A stretch of 19,387 bases of DNA from Candidatus Bathyarchaeota archaeon (GTDB lineage Archaea; Thermoproteota; Bathyarchaeia; 40CM-2-53-6): contig VBBG01000025.1 of the NCBI GenBank assembly GCA_005882905.1, forward strand, positions 1 through 19,387. Direction: 5' to 3'. Positions 13,808-19,387 of the stretch are shown piece after piece. Below the pieces are notes generated by a model. The model was not told where the DNA came from, did not search any database, and saw nothing but the letters and a program-made list of their open reading frames with translations. The first letter of the stretch is position 1. Every line of letters begins with the position of its first letter. A program made the position numbers and the translations under genes.

Positions 13808-14974
13808 ATGCCCAAGAAGATCGGCCTAAGGATGATTCTATACCTCTACCTGGCAGTATTCCTCACCCGGATAGGATTCGGCTCAATAACCATACTCTTC
13901 CCTCTTTACTTGAACGCCCAACCGTTCCAGGTCGGGATAATTCTCGCGTTATATCCCATTGCCGAGGCGCTTTCTGCAATGCCCGTTGGCCGACTGGCCG
14001 ACAAGGTGAGCAGGAAGAGACTCCACCTGGCAGGAATGGCGACGATAACGGTTCTGACCGCGGCTATCGGATTCACCCAGAATCTGTTGAATGTTTCACT
14101 ACTCCATGCTCTGATGGGCATATCCGCTGCCATGGCCGCCGTCACATCACTCACCCTTCTAGGCGATGCGACGAAACAGACGAGCAGGGGAACGAAGATG
14201 GGAGGCTTCGATCTCGCAAACCTCGGCGGGTATGGCCTCGGCTTCGGTCTCGGCTCCCTCCTGATCAGCGAGTTCGCAAACAGTCACTATGGACTGTCTG
14301 AGGCTTTCTGGGTGACATCGGGAATCTTCTTCGCCACCTCTCTTCTTGCGACAAAGTTTCTCGTCGAGCCTGTGAGGAGTTTTGAGCTGAACCAGCCCGG
14401 GGTCCGTCACAGGCGAATCGGCGCGCGGCTTCGGCCCGTTCTTCCCGTCTGGCTTGGCCAGACGATTGTTCTGGGAATGTACTTCCTGTTGCCGAAGGCG
14501 TTCGCGAGCGCAAGCTTCACAGTAACCAGGCAGATGCTGATCTTTCTCGGGGTGATCGGCGGACTATTCGCGCTGGGAGCGATAGTCTTCGGCCACATAT
14601 CCGACAAGGTAGGCAGGACAAAGATCATGATCATGGGCGCGATCGGCGAGCTGGGATTTCTAGTCCTGTTCGGATGGTCTTTTCCGAACTTTCTCCAGTA
14701 TGCTTTGTATCTTGCGCCGCTCTTCTTCATGGCCTCTGCAATCGCACCTGCGATTCTCAGCTACGTCAGCGACATATCTGGCAAGGCGAGACGCGGCTCA
14801 GCCAACGGGATATACAGTGTCGTCCTGAGTATCGGGATGGCGGTCGGTAATATCCTAGGCGGATTTGTGGCCGAGGAAGGAGGTAACCAAGGGATACAAA
14901 ACATATTCTTTGTTGGCGCAGCAATACTACTGCCCTCGATTCTACTAACCTCTTCGCTACTGAAACGAAGATAG
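13808..14974 (+). CDS. MFS transporter
   Basis: The 388-residue protein has about twelve hydrophobic segments and both copies of the major facilitator loop motif: GRLADKVSRKR (61-71) between helices 2 and 3 and GHISDKVGRTK (about 260-270) between helices 8 and 9. The conserved arginine near the start of helix 1 (FLTRIGFG) is also seen. It should use the proton gradient to move a small solute across the cell membrane. The family resembles drug- or sugar-efflux MFS members and no substrate can be named. A TATA-like GCCTATTACG lies about 45 bases upstream. Its stop is 28 bases from the stop of the convergent aminotransferase gene. Co-location with LarA suggests, without proof, hydroxy-acid transport. 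Confidence 0.9.
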   Translation: MPKKIGLRMILYLYLAVFLTRIGFGSITILFPLYLNAQPFQVGIILALYPIAEALSAMPVGRLADKVSRKRLHLAGMATITVLTAAIGFTQNLLNVSLLHALMGISAAMAAVTSLTLLGDATKQTSRGTKMGGFDLANLGGYGLGFGLGSLLISEFANSHYGLSEAFWVTSGIFFATSLLATKFLVEPVRSFELNQPGVRHRRIGARLRPVLPVWLGQTIVLGMYFLLPKAFASASFTVTRQMLIFLGVIGGLFALGAIVFGHISDKVGRTKIMIMGAIGELGFLVLFGWSFPNFLQYALYLAPLFFMASAIAPAILSYVSDISGKARRGSANGIYSVVLSIGMAVGNILGGFVAEEGGNQGIQNIFFVGAAILLPSILLTSSLLKRR

Positions 14975-15002
14975 ACTACTGATCCAACTTCTTGGGGCCA
15001 GT

Positions 15003-16178
15003 CTAACGCTTCAACGAGTCTTTCAGAATGTTGCAGATCCTGACCACGTCATCTTCCTGCAGTGTTGGATACATCGGCAGGCTCAGCACCTCGTTCGAGA
15101 GCGATTCGCTCAGCGGGAAGGCTCCCTCCATGTAGCCATACTCCTGCCTGTATGGTGTCTGAAGGTGGATCGGCACAGGGTAGTGTACCCCCGTCTCGAT
15201 TCCATTCTTCTCCAGATGCTTCTTCACCTGCTCTCTCATTCTCGTCCGGATTACGAATAGGTGATAGACCGGCTTCTCGCCCTGCCTCTCAGAGGGAGGT
15301 AGGACGACTCCATCTACGCCTTCGAGATGTCTTCTGTAAAGGGCGGCCAAGCGCCTCCTCGCCTCATTCCAGCCATGTAGCCTTCTCAGCTGGACCCTGC
15401 CAATCGCCGCGTTGACACTGTTGAGTCTAGAAGTATAACCTATCCGGCCCATGTAGTACTTGCTGTTCTTGTCTCGGCCGCAATCCCGTATGCTCCCGGC
15501 TGCCTCTGCGAGCTCCGCATTGTTCGTGGTGATCATTCCACCGTCTCCCCCCACGGTCATATTCTTCGCCGGATAGAATGAGAAGCATCCCGCTTCGCCA
15601 ATCGAGCCGACCCTTTTACTTCCAAACTCGGCCCCGTGGGCTTGACATGCATCCTCGACGAGTTTGAGACCGGTCTCGAGGGAAATCTCGAGAAACTCGT
15701 CCATGGCCGAAGGATGACCGTAGAGATGGACGGGGATGATCGCACGGGTCTTGGGACCGACCCGCGCCCGAGCCTTGCCCGGACTGAGATTTATTCCCGA
15801 GTCTTCCACATCTGCGAAGACAGGCTCCGCGCCCGCGTGGAGGACCGCGTTGGCTGTTGCGATGAAAGAGAAGGGAGTAGTGACCACTTCGGTGCCATGG
15901 CTGATGCCTAGGGCTTGTAGAGTGATCGATAGTGCTGCCGTTCCTGAAGCTGTCGAAACCGCGTATTTCGTCCCGCAGAATCTGGCGAATTCTTCTTCGA
16001 ACTTGTGGACGCTCTCGCCCATCACAAGTTTCTCATTCTCAAGCGCGGCGAGCGCCGCCTCCTTCATCTCAGCATCGATTATTGGAGACGCTAGCGGTAT
16101 CCGATTCCTGTGCTGAACATGAGGCTCGACTTCATGTTGAGCCTGCGCGGGCGCCGGCATTGGAGCATGCTCTGTCAT
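15003..16178 (-). CDS. DegT/DnrJ/EryC1/StrS-family aminotransferase
   Basis: A PLP-dependent aminotransferase of the type that aminates nucleotide-linked keto-sugars, usually for cell-surface glycans or protein glycosylation. In the 391-residue protein one sees SGTAALSITLQAL (78-90), TTPFSFIATANAV (100-112), the PLP-ring aspartate D176 in VEDACQAHGAEF, the Schiff-base lysine K205 in FYPAKNMTVGGDGG, and a late GIETGVHYPVPIH. The first 25 or so residues (MTEHAPMPAPAQAQ and on) form a low-complexity Ala/Pro/His extension before the usual start RIPLASPII; an internal ATG at residue 7 is an alternative start. No sugar nucleotide genes flank it. A GTTCC/GGAAC dyad lies 13-28 bases upstream. Substrate unknown. 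Confidence 0.9.
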   Translation of the reverse strand: MTEHAPMPAPAQAQHEVEPHVQHRNRIPLASPIIDAEMKEAALAALENEKLVMGESVHKFEEEFARFCGTKYAVSTASGTAALSITLQALGISHGTEVVTTPFSFIATANAVLHAGAEPVFADVEDSGINLSPGKARARVGPKTRAIIPVHLYGHPSAMDEFLEISLETGLKLVEDACQAHGAEFGSKRVGSIGEAGCFSFYPAKNMTVGGDGGMITTNNAELAEAAGSIRDCGRDKNSKYYMGRIGYTSRLNSVNAAIGRVQLRRLHGWNEARRRLAALYRRHLEGVDGVVLPPSERQGEKPVYHLFVIRTRMREQVKKHLEKNGIETGVHYPVPIHLQTPYRQEYGYMEGAFPLSESLSNEVLSLPMYPTLQEDDVVRICNILKDSLKR

Positions 16179-16190
16179 AAGCTGTTATGC

Positions 16191-16206
16191 GTTCCTAATT
16201 GGGAAC
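16191..16206. repeat. Short dyad upstream of the aminotransferase
   Basis: GTTCC, six bases, GGAAC: a perfect 5-bp inverted repeat 13 bases upstream of the aminotransferase ATG. It is at a position suited to an operator, but it is short enough to arise by chance. Confidence 0.25.
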
Positions 16207-16212
16207 TGGCGG

Positions 16213-16330
16213 TCAATCGGCCGTATAATCCTTTTGCCCTCCAGGCTCTCGTTTTGGATCTTCCGGTGGAATAGGATATCTAGGGATTGACGATGATCTC
16301 GTGCACTCTCATCTCCTGAGCGTCTCTCAT
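16213..16330 (-). other. Possible small protein gene broken by a TAG
   Basis: Read leftward from ATG 16330, the sequence encodes MRDAQEMRVHEIIVNP and stops at TAG 16282-16280. Skipping the T of that stop continues as RYPIPPEDPKREPGGQKD and ends at TGA 16215-16213, 35 bases before the aminotransferase start. The two parts together look like a charged, proline-rich small protein. A TATA-like GTTTAAGC (16367-16360 on the minus strand) and a GAGAGG motif precede the ATG. It may be a decayed gene, a frameshifted one or chance; I do not recognise it. The rest of 16179-16400 holds only the promoter and dyad listed separately. Confidence 0.25.
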
Positions 16331-16359
16331 CCTCTCGGCTTTTTCTGGGACTACCAATA

Positions 16360-16367
16360 GCTTAAAC
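16360..16367. promoter_or_regulatory. TATA-like box, readable on both strands
   Basis: GCTTAAAC on the plus strand is centred about 37 bases before the LigB-type dioxygenase ATG, predicting a ten-base leader. On the minus strand it reads GTTTAAGC, about 33 bases before the possible small ORF at 16330. Confidence 0.45.
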
Positions 16368-16400
16368 TTCGGTTTGCTAGAGCGAGATTGCTGATCCCGG

Positions 16401-17228
16401 ATGACGCTGGTCTACTCATGCATTGCTCCTCACGGAGGAGAGATAATTCCGGAGCTTGCGTCAAGCTCGATGTTGCCCAGATTCGAGGAGACTCGCCAAG
16501 CAATGCGGGTCCTTGCGCGTAGAATTAGTAGAGTCAGGCCTCACACGATCGTCCTTGCGAGCCCTCACAATCTGCGGCTCCTGGCAAGGATCGCCGTGGT
16601 CACGTCCGAGAACTCCTCAGGCCAACTGAAGGGTTCTTCGAAACGCTCCGTCTCTCTCCGCGCAAGTTGCGATAGAGAGTTCGCGGAGAAAATTGTTCGA
16701 GAGTCGGAGGCAGAGCGCCTCCCAGTGGTCGGAGCCAATTATGGAACCACCTCAGGCCCCGCGTCAGACATCCCGATGGATTGGGGCACGCTCGTCCCAT
16801 TATGGTTCGTGCTGAAGAGGACGAGGTCAAAGATTGTGATAGTAGCGCCCTCTCGGGAGATTCCACTTCGAACAAACTATCGCTTTGGACAGCTCATGGG
16901 CAAGTTGATGAGCAGGGACAGGAAAAAACGGTTCGTCTTCATTGCCAGCGCCGATCAAGCCCACGCTCACTCCCGGTCGGGTCCCTATGGCTATAGCCCC
17001 GCGGCGTCCAGATACGATAGCTTTGTTGTTGACGCTATACAAGACAATGATCTCAAACGGCTCCTAAGTCTGGACCCGAGGCTCGTAGAAAGGGCCAAGC
17101 CCGACAGTCTCTGGCAGATGACTCTGTTGGCAGGAGTCACCGAAGTCGTCCCTTCACAATCTCAGCTACTCTCGTATCAAGTACCCAGCTACTACGGCAT
17201 GGCATGCGCAGGATTCGAGCCAGCCTGA
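16401..17228 (+). CDS. LigB-type (class III) extradiol ring-cleavage dioxygenase family protein
   Basis: LigB-fold proteins bind Fe(II) and cleave catechol-type rings next to a hydroxyl. The 275-residue protein shows the family order: CIAPHGGEIIPEL (H11), VLASPHNLRL (H56), DIPMDWGTLVPLWFV (123-137), and ASADQAHAHSRSGPYGYSP (182-200), with H188/H190 in the place of the catalytic histidine. The end, YYGMACAGFEP, matches the region that supplies the last acidic ligand (E273). The fold also includes MEMO proteins and DOPA dioxygenases; this one is nearer the catalytic B-type subunits, but no partner alpha subunit is nearby. The substrate is unknown. It is 9 kb from the homogentisate genes on the same strand, and no intermediate of that route needs an extradiol enzyme of this class. 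It starts at ATG 16401 with a short leader. Confidence 0.85.
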   Translation: MTLVYSCIAPHGGEIIPELASSSMLPRFEETRQAMRVLARRISRVRPHTIVLASPHNLRLLARIAVVTSENSSGQLKGSSKRSVSLRASCDREFAEKIVRESEAERLPVVGANYGTTSGPASDIPMDWGTLVPLWFVLKRTRSKIVIVAPSREIPLRTNYRFGQLMGKLMSRDRKKRFVFIASADQAHAHSRSGPYGYSPAASRYDSFVVDAIQDNDLKRLLSLDPRLVERAKPDSLWQMTLLAGVTEVVPSQSQLLSYQVPSYYGMACAGFEPA

Positions 17229-17358
17229 TCAACCCCGCAATTATAGGACGGATGTTCAAGACGACAGTTTGCCTTCTTTGACTAGTCAAGACTCTGTGAT
17301 GATGAGAGCGATTAATTCGAAGAATCATGAGAAGGCCATGTATGCCCCAGCCGAATCG

Positions 17359-17568
17359 TTAAGACGAGGGATCTTGGTCTGAGTCTCCAAGGGGAGTTTG
17401 ACCCTTCTCGTTGTTGGTCTCTTGACCTTCATATTTGCTGAAGGGAGGGCGAGAGGGGGTGTTCTCGACAGGAGGGTCTTGTAAGCCAAATGCCGCATAA
17501 CGTTCGTGAAGATTCCGAATAATCTGCCTCTTTTCCCGCTTATTGTGTGGCCTTGTGTTCGTTTGCAA
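17359..17568 (-). CDS. Hypothetical hydrophilic small protein
   Basis: From TTG 17568 this 69-residue frame reads MQTNTRPHNKREKRQIIRNL, then a helix-like HERYAAFGLQDPP and an acidic, proline- and glutamine-rich tail ending DSDQDPSS. A TATA-like GGCTATTACTT (17600-17590 on the minus strand) is about 27 bases upstream, which would make the TTG leaderless. The same open frame runs on upstream to a TTG at 17637. A competing ATG-started frame (17325-17591, minus) overlaps it; I prefer this one because the promoter spacing fits and its composition looks more protein-like. I recognise no family. It is the only candidate gene in the 17229-17670 gap. Confidence 0.3.
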   Translation of the reverse strand: MQTNTRPHNKREKRQIIRNLHERYAAFGLQDPPVENTPSRPPFSKYEGQETNNEKGQTPLGDSDQDPSS

Positions 17569-17670
17569 TGAGAGATGTACATGCGACTCAAGTAATAGCC
17601 GAGAGAATGCTATCCTAGGCGGGTGTTGAATGCTCAAGCGCTGCGGTAGACGATCCGCTCGCGGGAGGCC

Positions 17671-19387
17671 ATGCCTCTCAGGAAAATATTGGTGCCATCT
17701 AAGAGTATTGCACTAGCGGCCCTAATTCTCTGTCTGTCAGTGTTCATCAACCTACCACATGTGGCTCAGACGGCGTCCGGAACGGTCACCCCTCCCTCAA
17801 TGGTCGGCTGGGGAGGCTCAAGGCTCATCGAGAATGAGAATCATTTAGGCGCTGCGATTCCGAGCATCGTCTTTCCAGGCGAGAATGCGAGCGATCAGGA
17901 AATCCTTGCCAGGAGTATTGTACAGAGCGGCTCGAACGCTATGAGAGTAAGCTTTGCTCCTTACTGCACAAACCCAGACGGTTTCCTGAGCAGGTACAAC
18001 TCGACGAGACTGGAGAGAGCTATTAGGATCGCGGAGACCTTCGACCTCTGGATCATCGTCGACTATCATGGCTATAGTGACGTGTTCAACACGACGACCA
18101 TCGCCAATGGAGAGACAGTCCAACAGTGCTGGCTGAACTTCTGGTCAGGCGTAACGAGCCAGTTCAGTAATGGTTACTCCCAGATAATCTGGGAGCCGGA
18201 AAACGAGCCAGCGTACTGCCCGAACCACGCGGGAACAAACCTGAGTCAGGGGTGCTTCAACAACAACAACGCAACGGCTGCGATGTCAACGCTCAATTCG
18301 GAATATCAGGCCTTCATCAATCAGACTCGGAGCCAGGGCGACTCCCACTGGATCGTGGTCCAGAACATTTGCAGCTATGCATGCAGTTTCTGCCCGACGT
18401 ACAACGGAGACTGTCTTGGTGCAGTTCTTGGATATCCAAGGGTTACGGACCCCCTTGACAGGATCTTCATAAGCCTACACCCGTACATGTCCTACCAAGT
18501 CTACCAGAACACATGGAATGACACATCAGCTGAGAATATCGCCAACGAGTTCTACAATACGATGGTGAGTGGGACCCAGACAACAGGGTTTCCGGTGCTA
18601 AACACCGAGGGCGGGCCCGGAGCGACAGAGAGAACAAACGGGACACCCAAGAGTTGTCCAGATCCGGTACTGAACGGTTCGTCAGGCTACTGCAAGACAA
18701 ACCTGCACTTCATCCAGACCCTTACCTCGCTCCTAGAGAACAACGCGCTGCAGAGGATCAACTGGTTATGGTGGCCCGCAGGCGACTGGTCATCCAGTCC
18801 AGGCGCGGGAGCCTTGGGAGCCCTTGCTCCCGGAGGCTATGCGGAACAGGTCACGTGGCAGAGATTCGCCACTTACAGCCTGGTTCTGAATAGTTCCGGT
18901 GCAGGGTCCACATTTCCTGCGGCAGGGAACTATTCTTTCATAGCAGGAACCATAGTCAACATTTCAGCCATACCGCAATCGAACAACACTCTCGCCCAGT
19001 GGCTGGTTGAAAATAACCAGGTGAGTTCAAACAATCCGTTACTGCTTCAGATGAACAGCGATCAGTCGGTGACAGCCATCTTCGCCCCCATCGTTCATAT
19101 GATCGTCGTGGCAGACCTCTCCTCAGCCAACGCAACAACGCTCGGGAGCAACGTGCAGATCAATGTTAGCATTAAGAATGAGGGGAACATAATCGAAACT
19201 TTCAATGTTACAGTCTACGCAAACCAGACCGCGATCGGATCGAAGCCTGTTGCAAACCTTTCTGTACATGAAGTGCGAGTCGTACCGTTTCTCTGGAACA
19301 CAGAGGGATGGCGGGCTGGAAATTATGTCATCGCGGCCGTTGCTGGTCCGGTAGATGGCATGCCCGGCTCCGGGGCGAGTCTGACAA
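17671..19387 (+). CDS. Secreted GH5-like glycoside hydrolase with C-terminal beta domains (3' partial)
   Basis: The frame is open from ATG 17671 to the window edge, 572 residues without a stop. A signal peptide (basic PLRKILVPSK, then hydrophobic IALAALILCLSVF) is followed by a TIM-barrel hydrolase at about 42-405. GH5-type landmarks are R92 (MRVSF), H133 (DYHG), the acid/base E179 in IIWEPENEP, H270 and Y272 in LHPYM, the nucleophile E313 in VLNTEGGPG, and a late WLWWPAGDW. Next come a divergent bacterial-repeat beta domain (about 411-472, YSFIAGTIVNISAIP) and a CARDB-like domain (478 on, NVSIKNEGNIIETFNVTV). There are many NxS/T sequons and ten cysteines in the mature part, including C234, C238, C241 and C248. 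It should act outside the cell on a polysaccharide, perhaps cell-wall attached. GGAGG sits only two bases before the ATG, closer than usual. Confidence 0.88.
   Translation, partial: MPLRKILVPSKSIALAALILCLSVFINLPHVAQTASGTVTPPSMVGWGGSRLIENENHLGAAIPSIVFPGENASDQEILARSIVQSGSNAMRVSFAPYCTNPDGFLSRYNSTRLERAIRIAETFDLWIIVDYHGYSDVFNTTTIANGETVQQCWLNFWSGVTSQFSNGYSQIIWEPENEPAYCPNHAGTNLSQGCFNNNNATAAMSTLNSEYQAFINQTRSQGDSHWIVVQNICSYACSFCPTYNGDCLGAVLGYPRVTDPLDRIFISLHPYMSYQVYQNTWNDTSAENIANEFYNTMVSGTQTTGFPVLNTEGGPGATERTNGTPKSCPDPVLNGSSGYCKTNLHFIQTLTSLLENNALQRINWLWWPAGDWSSSPGAGALGALAPGGYAEQVTWQRFATYSLVLNSSGAGSTFPAAGNYSFIAGTIVNISAIPQSNNTLAQWLVENNQVSSNNPLLLQMNSDQSVTAIFAPIVHMIVVADLSSANATTLGSNVQINVSIKNEGNIIETFNVTVYANQTAIGSKPVANLSVHEVRVVPFLWNTEGWRAGNYVIAAVAGPVDGMPGSGASLT

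Noticed and set aside
17325..17591. Leftward ATG-started 88-codon frame
   Set aside because: Its ATG falls inside the TATA-like element and its translation is unusually basic with no family resemblance; the overlapping TTG frame fits better, though with low confidence.
1..19387. tRNA, rRNA, CRISPR, insertion sequence or prophage signals
   Set aside because: I saw no cloverleaf, rRNA-like block, regular spaced repeats, transposase motif or terminal repeats on either strand.

Overview
The window looks like a chromosomal segment of an archaeon of roughly middling GC content. The evidence is AT-rich TATA-like boxes about 25-30 bases upstream of predicted transcript or translation starts (some placing the start codon at the 5' end of the transcript), frequent TTG start codons, and gene families common in archaea: an AlaX editing enzyme, a DUF309 protein, a winged-helix regulator fused to membrane helices, and a secreted protein with a CARDB-like domain. 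I favour a TACK/Thermoproteota relative (Nitrososphaeria- or Bathyarchaeia-like), but the sequence alone does not settle this. I see no rRNA, tRNA, CRISPR array or insertion sequence.

Layout. 1-1872 (minus): the start of an ABC transporter ATPase, an AlaX-type tRNA editing protein and an LsrF-like thiolase/aldolase. 2037-7372 (plus): a haloalkane-dehalogenase-like hydrolase, then a tight catabolic cluster of 4-hydroxyphenylpyruvate dioxygenase, fumarylacetoacetase-family hydrolase, homogentisate 1,2-dioxygenase and a maleylacetate-reductase-like member of the iron-ADH family. 7453-8304 (plus): proline dehydrogenase, then a tiny membrane protein. 8668-11176 (minus): DUF309 protein, aldo/keto reductase and membrane-bound winged-helix regulator. 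11421-14974 (plus): small membrane protein, LarA-family racemase, PPC-domain protein and MFS transporter. 15003-16178 (minus): DegT-type aminotransferase. 16401-17228 (plus): LigB-type extradiol dioxygenase. 17671 to the end (plus): a secreted GH5-like glycoside hydrolase with C-terminal beta domains, cut by the window edge.

The biological centre is the homogentisate (tyrosine/phenylalanine) pathway. Dioxygenase, ring-cleavage enzyme and terminal hydrolase are adjacent, but no maleylacetoacetate isomerase is visible; the usual one needs glutathione, which archaea generally lack. In its place is a maleylacetate-reductase-like protein in which two of the four usual metal-ligand positions are arginine. 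I propose, as inference, a glutathione-independent variant in which maleylacetoacetate is reduced before hydrolysis, or is hydrolysed directly. Next to proline dehydrogenase, this makes 2955-8304 an amino-acid catabolism locus.

Other points of interest are three places where skipping one base at a stop codon would restore a plausible protein, several operator-like dyads, an in-frame mini-ORF ahead of proline dehydrogenase, and unusual active-site substitutions in the hydrolase and the AlaX protein.
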